Notes: generated by a model not told the origin, from the sequence alone. Counted from the first letter of the stretch, positions 52,301 through 63,163 are shown. The stretch is 64,000 nucleotides of DNA from Ifrita kowaldi (GCA_013398055.1 VZRS01012042.1:103448-167447), one strand, 5' to 3'. A program made the numbers and translations.

Positions 52301-54554
52301 CCATCAATTATGGACAAAAGATTATATCAATTAATTCTGCAATTGAGGCTTTAAAAAAACCCAGCAACAGACAGACAAAGAAATCCATCATGTTCTCTAA
52401 CAGAAAACAAAATCATCCTTTGTGTCTATGCAGTGTGACCTGCATACGGTCCCACTTCAGAAGATGCAGTTCAGTAGCTTTTTCCAGCTATTTCTACATT
52501 ATTACTTTCTGGTTTGAGGTCAGTATCTCTACAGCATCAATGTTTTTCACTGAAAGATACAGAACAAGGGGTTTGCAACCCACCTGCTGAGACTATTTGC
52601 TCTGTCTTTGTGGATGTGCACGTGTGTGTCCATGGCTTGATGCTGAAAGGCTGCTCAGAACCTAATCTGTGCAGGAGCTCAAATTCCTCACCCTCAAATA
52701 TTCACTGGCCATACAACACCCACAAAAAAACTATTTAACACCACAAAGCCCCCAGTCTGTAGCACTGCAAGCTGTGTGACCGCTTTCTCTGCAATAAGTG
52801 AATATTCAAGCCAAATGTTTTTTATAAAAATATTATTTATATGGGGTAAACAATAATTTAGTTGATATTTTAGCCCAGCAACATTTAAGCTTTTTGTTGA
52901 AGAGAGCAAGTTATACATACATTTCACAAATATGTCTCTGCAAATACACAAATATTTATACTGTAAACCTTAGTAGGCAATGCAGAAACAAATTCTTCCT
53001 ACCTGTCCCTAGAGCAGAGGGACTTCTTATTTGTGCATTGCAGGCAGGTATTCTAAATGCAGTATGAAGGTGCTCTAACTAACTGTTGCACAGCACAGGA
53101 AAACATCTTCCTAATTTCACTTTGCCATTTTCTTTTCTAAAGGATACAAGAAGTGATATCAGTAAAAACTATACCCCAAGAGTGACAAGATGCTTACAGA
53201 CACAAAATGCTTATATGCTGCCCTAAAATACCGCTCTATTAGAAAGAAACATGATTTCTCAGAACTCTGTAAAGAGTCTTGACCTTTTCTAGAACTGCAG
53301 AGTTTCACTATACGTAAAACTGGTTGAAGATCAAGCTTTGAATTCAAATGCTGGTCGACTAAACTAACTTGTACAACAGTAATGTTACACACAAATAAAT
53401 GCAAATAATTTTATGTATTTGACTGACACTTATCACTGATCTAGAAATTCAGGAAAATCTTCTTGGCCTTACCATAATGCAAAGTGAATTTTTATTAAGC
53501 CCTTTCAAGTAGAGGTGTCCTTGAGGTTCTCTCAAGTGGCTTAGCTCTCAATATCATGTCCAGAACGTTTCCTGATAAGGGACACGTTTTTTCTTTGAGA
53601 ACTGAAGCTAGGTACTAGTTCTCTAACTTACACATCAGTGTCACCTGGTATCTCCCTTGTCTCTCCACCATAACAGGGGTACATACGCACTGATAGTCCC
53701 AGATGATCCACTAGCCTTTACAATTCTGATTATATTAGCTTTGGCAGATGTATATGTGATGCATAATTCAATATAGAGTGTATAAAATATTAGGCATGAC
53801 TACTCAACTATGAAGTTGCATAAATATTTCCAGTGAAATGTTTTGTAATCAGCCACTTATAATGTGCACTTCACAGGCTGTCACACAGACTCTTGGTCTA
53901 AGTCTCACGTTGACAATTGAAGCAAAATGAATTTGCTCATTTTGCGTACAAATGCGCACAGATACTCAGGCTCCCCCGTCTCTGCATGTTTTTATAAGAA
54001 TTGTCACTGCACAGACCTCCCTCCCTGGTAGGCATTTCCCTACTATTTTAGAGATATGAATAACAGCACACAGCATTCAGTACGCCAGAAAAAACAGAGC
54101 CTGAGGAAGGGTTACAAGTTTGCTGAGCGGAGCATCCTCAATGCAGCTGTGTAAAAAATATCGCATAACCTGTGCCATTCCCTGCCAGCATGTCACACAC
54201 AGGCCATCATTTAGCTACACAAACTGCAGTCCGGCTGTTGAGGCTGCATGTTTGACACAGAGTTTGTTGCTCTGGCCATGATTTAGTGTAATTTTGAACA
54301 GTAGCAGACATATTAAAAAGGTACATCTCAGGAAAACAGACTTTTTCCAAGGTTATTGTTTCCTTGCTATTATTTTAGAGTTTGTGATACTGAATACTTT
54401 AAGGAACTGTCTTCGTTATTAAGAAAAACCTTGACATATGTGTGCTCAAGCACACAGGAAGATGTCTTATAAATCAGTGCTAGCAAGATTAAATGACTGA
54501 TTGCTTTTTAATTATCATTAACGTAAATATAGTATGTTTCCCCCCTCCAAGCAC
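49326..54554. other. Mostly unique DNA, no gene seen
   Basis: No gene or repeat family is recognised. The part at 53935-54240 is richer in CpG and GC than its neighbours and is discussed among the findings. Short frames such as 50049-50264 show no domain. Confidence 0.5.
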
Positions 54555-54690
54555 ACTAATGGGTCAGTTCTGTTTAATGTCTTTATCAACAAGCTCTACG
54601 AGGGGATTGAGTGCAGCCTCAGTCAGTTTGCAGATGACACCAAGTTGGGCAGGACTGTCAATCTTCTTGATGGTTCAAAGGCTATCCAGG
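54555..54690 (+). mobile_element. CR1 LINE internal fragment with intact FADD motif
   Basis: About 135 bp of CR1 ORF2. The + frame at 54534-54719 reads GSVLFNVFINKLYEGIECSLSQFADDTKLGRTVNLLDG, which keeps the FADD catalytic motif (about residues 34-37 of that frame). The segment is bounded by unique DNA on both sides and has no 5' or 3' CR1 end. It covers about the same family interval as the 29.3-kb fragment, but with different mutations. Confidence 0.88.
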
Positions 54691-57041
54691 GTGGTAAAAG
54701 TGAACTGCTCTGTAAATAACCAGTAATCCCCAGACGTATCTTTGTAGAAATACAAATTATATAAATTGCTTTTTAACGAATCCCCTTTCACATTGAGGAA
54801 GATTGTCTGTATACAGCCAGATAGTATAAACAGATCAAAATTGCTCATCTTATTTTCAGTTTTCAATTGTGCTTTTTCTTCTCCCCTCTATCTTGTTCTT
54901 GTACTTAAAGGTTTGTTTCATAGAACTCAACATATTTCCTAATTTTAAAACCTTCTTTTTTCTCATCTTCATTTTACTTAATAAATACATAGACAATAGT
55001 TACTTCTGTTCTAAGCTATGATTAAGTACTGCTGCAGACAAAGCTTTTTTTTTTTCTTTTCTGAGTGACAGTACCATTTCTCATCAAATTTAGCTTTAGG
55101 AACATATAAAACTTGCCCCATGCAATTATGTAATCAATCAACTACCCGAAATGATCCTAATGAGCTGAATTCTAGCATGGGTCGACTGTTCCTCATTCTG
55201 CTTTCAAGCATGAATGCACACTCACACAAAGCTAATGCCTGCTCCCCATTCCTACCCTGTGGCCAGTGCCCTTCTACTCTGACCAGTGATTTTGCCCTTT
55301 ACTGGGGCTAGATAACATGAGAAGTGAGTAATCCAAACCCATGTCCTTAAAAAGACACCAGGAGTCTGACGTGAGGTATTTTTTGTTTTAGTAGCTTGGT
55401 TGGGGAAGCTGAAGGAGAAAGCTTTTCTAAGTGGAAGGCTGTTCTGCTACTTTCTAGAGAAAAAATTGTGGTTTATGCCATGTATTCTTTAGTTAGCTAA
55501 TTTTAGTTAATATTTCATACAGTTTAAAATCTCTTTACGGGTCAAAACTGATTCAAAATATTTTGGTTGAGCTTATTTAACTGTTGTTTGATCCTGAATA
55601 TCAATTTGTAAAAGAACTTACCCTATGCTTTCTGGTTTTTTTTTCATATTTCAGCAATTCAGAGTAGGTTTAAAGTCTGGAGAAGACACAACAGTTTTTT
55701 GCTACCCTGATGGTATAAGTTAAGACACATTTTGTAAAATTCTGCCTGACTAGATATGACAAACAGGAAAAATTATTTTCTCTTCTTGATACTATATCTG
55801 CTTTCTACTGATCTCATTACAAACCTTGCTCACTTCCAATGGGGTAGTTCTTGTATTAAGAAAGATTTTCTCTCCCCTATGGAACCTGAATTTTTCCCTC
55901 AGACTGTGCACTGTATCATGAAAAAATGATAGAAAGGTACAAAACTTTGTTAAATAACCCTTTCCAGCTACCTGGTACAAGTTTATTTAGGGGGAGAACC
56001 ACAAAACCACAAAAATACAGCACCAAAACTGGCTCATTCCCAGGGGTCCAAGATGGACCTTGCAGATACTGCCCGTACATGTTGTTTCACTGGCTGTATT
56101 TATGGTGACCTTCTCCACAGCCATTTACCTGTGCTTTACTCTGCCCACTCCAGTCTCTTGGAAAGTGGAAGATGCCACTAGTGCAATGGCTAAGCAGTGC
56201 TCACATGTACCCTTTACTGGCTCATTCTAACAGCTGTCATTCACCAAGGCAGCAAAAAGTCCAGCATGGTGATGCTCTAATGAAGGGTGACATTGATGAC
56301 AACAATTTCAGTTCCAGCACAAGAATAGGCAAGCTGCTTTTAGTGACCTTCACAAGGAGGGCAAAGTACTCATTTTAAGTTTTCATCTATGCTTATTCTC
56401 TTTTTTTCTCCAAAAATATAGCAATTACTGAAAAATTAGTCAGAGAAACCTCACATTCTGGTTCCTAAAGAGTTCACTGTTTGAGTCTAGCATGACAAGG
56501 GAATGACACCTATGGCAGGGCAATACATAATAACCATCACTGTCTCTAATCACTATTAATTATATGCAGTCATTTTCAGACTTCCAACGAAACATGTGCT
56601 GATGAATACAGCAGGATTTTACTCCTCCTCAACTTGCCAGTAATAAACTCGTTGCCTGAATTAATCATGTTCTTGTTAGGCAATGAAAAAAAACAGTAGC
56701 TGTCAGTGAGAAAATCCCCTGGTGTGCCAGAAACCATGTGCCACCTGAGCATGCTGAGGCACCCAGAGCTATTGTAGGCATCTGGTGTATGAGATAAAAC
56801 ACAGAAACTTGCCTGGAAATTTTCGTGTTTCAAGTCAATGTCTGATCTAATAAAAAATTTTTGGGACTCCTGGGCTGGACTCTGTTAGAAGCAGAGGGCA
56901 CCAGGCACTATGAAGATAACAGGAGAAGAAAACCTTCTTGGGTTTGCTGCACCATAAGAAACCACTAACTGGGCACACTGGGTCTGCATGGCATGTACCA
57001 GTCACATTGTAAGACGAATATCTGTAATTCTGTCCCACTTC
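54691..57041. other. Unique DNA, no gene seen
   Basis: No recognised gene or repeat up to the left target duplication of the next LTR at 57042. Confidence 0.5.
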
Positions 57042-57047
57042 CATAGT

Positions 57048-57681
57048 TGTGGGACTCCCCCGCAGGGAGGGAGGCCTAAAAGTCCTGGCCAGAAAGTTGA
57101 AAAGACGAGAGAAGTCCTCTGATTCTTTGCTTCAGATAGTTGTTTTAATTAGCATTATCAGAGAAATAGAGTGCTGAACACAGCACCCTGCAGAGAGTTC
57201 AAAAGATGCGCGCGGAAAAGAGGGCTTATCACAAATTCTTGGCCCTTTTAAAGGTAAATGACCCAATAGAAGTTTGAAATGAAACATATTTTCACTTTTC
57301 TGCCAATGGCCAACAAACCCAGCTCCTGCGTGGACAGGAACTGTGGAATTTTTCATCCAATCATTCTAAATCACTTTTGCCGCAAGACATGGAGGTATAG
57401 AAGAAGAAGAAGAAACCCTGGAGAACAACAACTGTCCTCCATCTTGGCATTTTTAGCTTTTATCTATTTACTACACAAACAACCCCAAAACCTCTAAATT
57501 CTTCACCTTGTGACACCACTACAAACTGTTCTGTCATCTGGTTCAAACCTTTCTAGATTCAAACTCTTCCCAGAGTGTTGGCAATTTTTTCCATGGACAG
57601 AGGTCAAAATAAGTGCCGTCCAGGGGGGATAAATCCTTTAAAACTGGCAGGACAATGTCTCCTGCACTTTGGGGACCAACA
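57048..57681 (-). mobile_element. Solo LTR, minus strand (ERVK-like, 6-bp target duplication)
   Basis: A 634-bp LTR in reverse orientation. Read on the minus strand it starts 'tgttggtcccc' and ends 'gggagtcccaca', so the TG...CA borders are intact. The 6-bp repeat 'catagt' flanks it at 57042-57047 and 57682-57687. An ATTAAA-type polyadenylation hexamer lies on the minus strand at 57144-57149, and a TTTAAAA-type TATA-like box at about 57244-57252 precedes it by some 100 bases. The U3 is therefore on the right. No internal retroviral sequence adjoins, hence a solo LTR. The 6-bp duplication suggests an ERVK-like integrase; the family name was not confirmed. Confidence 0.83.
57144..57149 (-). promoter_or_regulatory. 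LTR polyadenylation signal ATTAAA (minus strand)
   Basis: The plus strand reads tttaat, giving ATTAAA on the minus strand, about 100 bases before the LTR 3' end at 57048. Location fits the R region. Confidence 0.5.
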
Positions 57682-57979
57682 CATAGTGACAAGAAATCAA
57701 TAGCTATTCATGGTGGTTTTGGCTGGGATAGAGTTCATTTTCTTCATTCTAGTATGGGGCTGTGTGTTGGATCTGGGCTGGAAACAGGGTTGATAACACA
57801 GTGATGTTTTTGTTACTGCTGAGCAGGGCTTACACAGAGCCAAGGCCTTTGCTGCTCCTCCCCCACCCCACCAGCGAGGAGGCTGGGGGTGTGCAAGGAG
57901 CTGGGAGGGGACACAGCTGGGACAGCTGACCACAACTGACCCACGGGGTATTCCGTAACATACGGTGTTATACTCCACA

Positions 57980-57985
57980 TATAAA
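57980..57985 (+). promoter_or_regulatory. LTR TATA box
   Basis: The hexamer tataaa in 'cacatataaagctgggag' holds the canonical TATA position in this LTR, about 270 bp after the 5' end. Confidence 0.75.
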
Positions 57986-58112
57986 GCTGGGAGGAGAAGG
58001 AAGGAGGGGACATTCAAAGTGATGATGTGTGTCTTCCCAAGTTAACTGTTGTGTGTGATGGAGCCCCCCTTTCCTGGACACCTAAACACCTGCCTGCAGA
58101 TGAGAAGTGGCA

Positions 58113-58160
58113 AATAAATTCCTTGTTCTGGTCTGTGCAGCTTTTGCTTCATCTATTAAA
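58113..58160 (+). promoter_or_regulatory. LTR polyadenylation signals
   Basis: AATAAA at 58113-58118 and ATTAAA at 58155-58160 both precede the U5 segment 'ctgcctttatctcaacc'. By position the second is the usual signal of this LTR type; the first may be a substitute. Confidence 0.55.
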
Positions 58161-58383
58161 CTGCCTTTATCTCAACCTATGTGTTGTCTCACTTTTACCA
58201 TTCTGAGTTTTCCCCCCATGTGACAGAGTAGTTTAAGTGAGTGGCTGTGGGGTACTTATCTGCTGGCTGGGGTTAAACTACAGCGCTATCTATATGTAAA
58301 TGTTAAGTGTCCGGATGAAAAAGTTGGTAAAAGTACCATAGCTTAACCAAACATAGTGTAGCATGTAGCACAACACAACATTG

Positions 58384-58960
58384 TGTGGTGGGTTGACATT
58401 GGCTGGATGACAGGTGTCCACCAAGCCCCTCTATCACTCCTGAGCTGGACAGGAAATAGAAAATTAGATAGAAAACAACTTGTAAGTTGAGATAAGACAG
58501 TTTACTAAAACAAAAGCAGTCAGTTGTGTGTGCACAAAGAAAAAAATTATTTTGTTCTGTACTGCCCGCCAGCAACCAACATCTGGCCACTTCCCAGGAA
58601 GCAGGGCTTCAATACACACAGTGGTTGCTGTGGAAGGCAAACACTGTAAATAACAAAAGCCTCCCTTTCTCCTCATATTCCTGGTTTTTGTATCTGAGCT
58701 GATGTCATATGGTATGGAACATCCATCCCTTTAGTCAAATTGGGTCAGCTGACCTAGTTTTGTCACCTCCCATGATCTTGTCCTCTCCTAGCCTACCTGA
58801 TATGATGCAGGATGATAGAAACAGTGCTAACACTGCACTAGTGCTGCTCAGCATTACCCAAAATACTGGTGTGTTATCAACACCTTTCCAGCTACAGAGC
58901 ACAGCACTGTGAGGGCTGCTATGGGAAAATGAACTCCAGCTCAGCCAGACCCAATATACA
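58384..58960 (-). mobile_element. Solo LTR, ERVL-type, minus strand
   Basis: Read on the minus strand this is a relative of the 57.7-kb LTR. It begins 'tgtatattgggtctggctga', continues with 'gttgataacacaccagta', then 'taatgctgagcagcacta', then the block around 'ggtcagctgacc' and 'atgttccataccatatga', and ends near 58384 with 'ctgtcttatctcaactta' and 'caacccaccaca'. The order and several blocks match the neighbour's U3, promoter and U5, but the copies differ too much to be two LTRs of one provirus. Borders read TG...CA at 58384 and 58960. A direct repeat 'acattg' occurs at 58378-58383 and 58958-58963, overlapping the right end, so the exact right border and duplication length are unsettled. 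Confidence 0.8.
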
Positions 58961-59007
58961 TTGCCACTTATACATTCTAATTTCTGCCTTTCCTTGTAGA
59001 CAAGGGT

Positions 59008-60545
59008 TATCATACAGTCATAAAATTGGTTGGAAGGGACCTTTAAAGACCATGTACTTTCAATTCCTCTTGCCATGGGCAGGGACAGCTTTCATTAGAC
59101 AACTTCCCCAGAATCCCACCCAGGCTGGCCTTGAATACTCCCAGGGATGGGGCATCCACAACCTTTCTGGGCAAGCTCTTCCAGTGCCTCACCACCATCA
59201 CACTAAGAAATTTCTTCCTAATACCTAATCTAAACCTGCCCTCTTTCAGTTTGAATTTGTTCCCCCTTGTGCTGTCACTACATACTCTTGCAAAAAGTTG
59301 CTTTTCATCTTTCTTGGAAGCTGCCTTCAAATACTGAAGGCCACAATTGGGTAAACTGGAAGCCTTGTCTTCACGCTGAACAATACCAGTTGTCTCAGTC
59401 TTTCCTCATAGGAGAAGTGCTCCATCTCTTTGATTATCTTGATGGCCTCCTCTGGACTTGCTCCAACAGGTCCATGTCCTCACTGTGGTGAGGACTGAGG
59501 GCCCCAGAGCTGGATGCAGTGTTCCAGGTGGGGTCTCACCAGAGCAGAGCAGAGGGGCAGAATCCCCTCCCTCCCCTGCTGCCCACACTGCTTTGGATGC
59601 AGCCCAGGACACATTTGGCTCTCTGGACTGTGAGTGCACATGGCTGGGTCATGTCCAGCTTCTTGTCAACCAGCACTGCTCCAGGGCTGCTCTTCATCTG
59701 TTCATCCCCAGCCTCTGCTGATATCGGGGGTTGCCCAATCCCAGGTACAACACTTTGCGTCTGGCCTTGTGAACCTCATTAATGAAGATATTAAATAATG
59801 CTGGTTCCAGCACAGACCCCTGAGGGTCACCACTTGTCACTGATGTCCATCAGGACTCTGAACTGTAGGCCACTACCCTCTGGATGTGACCTTCCAACCA
59901 CTTTCTTATCCACCTAACATTCCAGATAAATGACATCTGTAGCTCTTCTCATGTCCACTGAGGCAGTCACTACAACACAAAGTCACCAGTGGTCCTGTCT
60001 GGCACTAGGTTGGTCAGGCAGGACTTGCCCTTGGAAAAGCCAAGCTGGCTGTCCCAAATCACATCCCGGTCCTCCATGTGCCTTAGCACAGCTTCCAGCA
60101 GGATCTGTTCCATGATCTTCCCAGGCCCAGAGGTGAGGCTGACAGGTCGGTTGTTCCCAGGGTCCTCTTTTCTACCTTTTTTAAAGATGGGTACAACGTT
60201 ATTCCTATTCCAGTCATCTGGGATTCTACCTGACTGCTATGACTTTTCAAATATCATGAAGAGTGTTTTGGCAACAACATGAGCGAGTTCCCTCAGAACT
60301 CTGGGATTCACCTTATAAAGTCCCACAGACTAATGTATGTTCAGTTTCCTCAGGTCATAAATCTCATCTTTCCACACACTGGGAAGAACTTTGCTCCTCT
60401 TCCTCATCCTGCTGTCCATCCACTCAAGAGGTGTGGGAAAAGAGGTTGCCACTGAAGACAGAGGCATAAAAGTTGTTGCGTACCTCAGCCTTCTCATTTG
60501 TTGTCACCAGTTTACTAGCCACAAGACAGTACAAAGCATAAAGCC
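59008..60545 (-). mobile_element. CR1 LINE fragment, about 1.5 kb, 3' end included
   Basis: The longest CR1 copy in the window, on the minus strand. Near 59020-59050 it carries the 3' end 'ttggttggaagggaccttta', then 'ggcttgaatactcccaggga'-type sequence to 59150 and 'agtgcctcaccaccatcaca' near 59186. From 59440 to 59700 come the segment around 'ggccccagagctggatgcag' and the block translated on the minus strand in the CR1 frame MHSQSREPNVSWAASKAVWAAGEGG. From 59790 to 60250 the sequence matches the reverse transcriptase core, for example 'tgacatctgtagctcttct', 'gatctgttccatgatcttcc' and 'cctcttttctacctttttta'. The 5' side ends near 60545. Many indels and stops make it non-functional. It lies between the minus ERVL-type LTR and the long LTR. 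Confidence 0.9.
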
Positions 60546-61596
60546 AAAAATTTTTTTTCTGTTATCTCTTAACAATACTCTCAGAATAACACGTACAAAT
60601 ATTATTCAAGACAGGAAACCTTTAAATATTTCTGTCGACAAGTGCTGTTTGAACATACAGTTTTATCAAACATGCTATCATGTAATCAATATTAAAATAC
60701 TGATGCTAAGAATGTCTCATGTTGGCTTCCATAATTTCATTTTCTATTCTCCTAATTACCTGGTAGTATAATTAGAAGTAAGGTACCATGACATTACTTG
60801 AAAAGAAATCAAATTATATTTAACATTTATTTATTATAATCACAATATACTTCACTTTCCAAAGAAGCCAAAATAATTGTTGGCAAGGTTGGAAATAGTT
60901 TATACCCTCAGTCCAATAAAGTATGTGAAGCTTGAAATCAAATGTCAAAGCTGAATTTTTCTCCACAGTATACATCTCCAAATGATAACTTCTCAAAGGG
61001 ATTATTAATGTTTAATCATCTCTAGAAATAGTGCTCCCCAATTTACTCTTTAGTATGCAAACTAACTTATGATCCTGCTGATATTTCCTAAGAAAATACA
61101 CTGAACATTTCTGACAAGACTTCAGAATGGCACCACTCGGCTGGGAAACTATAGCTGCTCAATGCCCATCTAGGACCCAGCAGTTCATCTTAGTTGCAAG
61201 ATATTCCTGCAAAATTATTAAGTCTTACTGCTATTTAAATTAGATGGAACCCCCATAATTAAGAATTTCAAGAACTGAAGTATATGCTTCATGAGGTTTA
61301 TGCTGTTCATTTACAATTTTAGGCAGTCATCTTGCAAACCCATCCTACTAAGAATACTGTTGACTGCTGTGATGAAAATCAATTTCAATTTTCTTGTACT
61401 TCTCTAGGGATTATCCTTGTACCAGGTTGTGACAGTAAAAAACAAAGAAGGCATGAGGAAAAGTTCTCTTTTTAAACAAAAACAGGACAGGCCATGAAAA
61501 TTTGCTTTGAAGAAAATACAGAGACTTTTTAAAAAGCTTGTTTTGGTAAAGCAGTAATGAAGAATACCATCTGCAGTATTTAAACTTTTATTTTAA
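60546..61596. other. Unique AT-rich DNA, no gene seen
   Basis: Nothing recognised between the CR1 copy and the long LTR. Confidence 0.55.
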
Positions 61597-61849
61597 ACTG
61601 TTGTCATGGTTTAGCACAGTTTGGGTTTCTAGTTAAGGAGGGGCTTCATCAGCCACGGAAGTGATTCTTTTGCAAAGAGGTGCTTACAGTTTCCTCTACA
61701 CCTAACAGAACCAATCAGCTGGCTAGTTTGAATACTGGCAACTTTTTTAAGCCACTTAAAGAGCTTGACATGGCTCTGTGATCCACATTTAAGAACGAAC
61801 AAAGCCCAGGAAAGCTCTCTTGCTTCCAGCTTTTGGACAGGTAGCTGGA

Positions 61850-62200
61850 GGCGAGGCCCACAGCATGGCCCAGCGGGGCCGGGCCGGGCCGGGTCGGCTG
61901 CGGCGCGGCTTGGCTGAGATCTCGGCCACTTCTGCTCGCTGGACACCCGGCACAGCCCCCTCAGTGCCGGCCGGGCCGGCCAGGGGACAGCCACCCAGGA
62001 CACAGCCACCCTGGAGACAGCCACCCTGGAGCAGCGCAGCCCTGTTCCACCTGCGGCCCTGCTCCATGCAGGCGGCCCCACGGCTCGGCCAGACCCTCCC
62101 AGTGCGGCTGCTAAAATAAAATGCTACACCGAAACGAGCTCCGGCCGCCACCCGGCAGAGACTGGTGACCAGCAGCAAAAGGCAAATTCCAGCTGCAAGG
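61850..62200. promoter_or_regulatory. CpG island inside the long LTR
   Basis: About 350 bp with roughly 25-30 CpG dinucleotides and high GC, in an otherwise AT-rich, CpG-poor window. It contains GGGCC repeats near 61877-61893, CCGGCC/GGGCCGG stretches near 61968-61980 and the tandem repeat listed next. CpG density this high in a repeat implies youth, absence of germline methylation, or both. Such a block could act as a TATA-less promoter in either direction. Confidence 0.75.
61985..62043. repeat. GC-rich tandem repeat, unit about 15 bp, in the long LTR
   Basis: Four imperfect copies of 'ggacagccaccc(t)gg'-like units stand side by side (copies start about 61985, 61999, 62014 and 62029), the last more diverged. 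Confidence 0.8.
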
Positions 62201-63046
62201 CCCGGGTGAGATTAACTCTTTTAGTGCTGTAAGATTCCTCCAGAACAGATGAAGCCTGGAGACATCAATCCTCTCCCAGTCAAAGGAAGGGGAAAGGTGA
62301 AGGCACGTGAAGTAAACACCATAAAGACACCTAAGTCAGTGAAAAAGGAAGAGCTGAAACCCTGAGGTAGGAGAAAGAGGAGATGCTTCAAACTTAGAAG
62401 CTGAAATTCTGTTGTAAGGCTGTGGTAATGGACTGTAATACATAAGAGTACCCCTTGTAATTTCATGAAAACACGGGGGGTGGAGCGTTTGAACTGCAAT
62501 TGTGAGCAAAAGTACTGTGCTGAAATAAGCAGATGTTGAAGTAGCTGTGATTTGATGAGAAACTTGAAGAGAGAAAGAGATGAAAGTGATGAAGACCCTT
62601 GCTCCAGGGAAGGAGACCTCTGTTCCTAGAGATGATGATCCCAGAGATAGATGGAGATATCTTTTGCTTCTGAACAGCTCATCCTTAAAAATGGTACCCC
62701 ATTAGCTAAAAGTTGAACCCTCAAAAGCAGTTGTGGGGTAGGCTGCAAGTCGAGGGAAGATACGTCCACATGCGAGCAGAGAACTATCCTGGGTGGCTGT
62801 CTTGCTGTGACAGTGAAGCCATGAGAGCCTGTTTCTTGTGCAGATGTCTCCATAGCATGCGCAACAGAGACTCCTCTCCCTAAGTGAACTGAAAAAGAAA
62901 TTATTACAAAGGTGGTAAACATGACTGAAAAAAATCTCAAGGGTTGTCTTTTTACCTTGTCAGTGGGAGAAAGGAGAAAGTTGGGGGGAAGAGAAGTGTT
63001 CTGAAGGTTTAGTCTGACTTCTTTTTTTCTTTCTTTTCAATCTGTT

Positions 63047-63052
63047 AATAAA
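63047..63052 (+). promoter_or_regulatory. LTR polyadenylation signal AATAAA
   Basis: A canonical hexamer in 'tgttaataaacttc', about 105 bp before the LTR end, followed by a T-rich stretch as expected for R/U5. Confidence 0.75.
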
Positions 63053-63163
63053 CTTCTTTATATTCTCTTAAGTTTTGTGCCTGCTTTGCTTTCTCCTAAT
63101 TCTTATCTCACAGAAGGAAAACAAGTAAGCAATGGATATTTCAAACCAAACCACTACAACTAT

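Larger units (their letters stand above)
57708..58284 (+). mobile_element. Solo LTR, ERVL-type, 5-bp target duplication
   Basis: A 577-bp LTR with the well-known avian ERVL-type 5' sequence 'ggttttggctgggatagagt' near 57714, 'gctgagcagggcttacacag' at 57819-57838, 'gggaggggacacagctggga' at 57903-57922, a TATA box in 'catataaagctggg' and a 3' portion with 'ctgcctttatctcaacc' and 'ctggctggggttaaacta'. The 5-bp repeat 'gctat' flanks it at 57703-57707 and 58285-58289, as ERVL-type integrases make. The terminal dinucleotides have decayed (TC...GC instead of TG...CA). It lies 26 bp from the minus-strand LTR on its left, and no retroviral coding sequence is present. Confidence 0.88.
61602..63158 (+). 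mobile_element. Long solo LTR (about 1.56 kb, ERVL-like)
   Basis: Begins 'tgtcatggtttagcacag' and ends 'aaaccaaaccactaca', both familiar passerine ERV LTR termini. Flanks are 'actgt' at 61597-61601 and 'actat' at 63159-63163, a 5-bp target duplication with one transition, which supports an ERVL-type insertion and fixes both borders. The first part holds a CpG-rich block (61850-62200), the middle is purine-rich, and the right part holds an AATAAA signal (63047-63052) followed by 'tgtgcctgctttgctttctc', typical R/U5 sequence. At 1.56 kb it is long for an avian LTR, but I see no gag, pol or env motif and no second LTR inside. The open frames across the CpG block (up to 150 codons, minus strand) translate tandem repeats and are not genes. 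An alternative is a non-autonomous element in which foreign sequence sits between true LTR ends. Confidence 0.78.

Noticed and set aside
61629..62178. Overlapping 150- and 129-codon minus-strand frames in GC-rich DNA
   Set aside because: They read through tandem GC-rich repeats of the long LTR (low-complexity R, A, P, G and V residues), and absence of stops is expected in such composition.
24398..63163. Pairs of LTRs as the two ends of one provirus
   Set aside because: Each LTR differs in sequence, length or orientation and has its own flanking repeat, and no gag, pol or env sequence lies between any pair.
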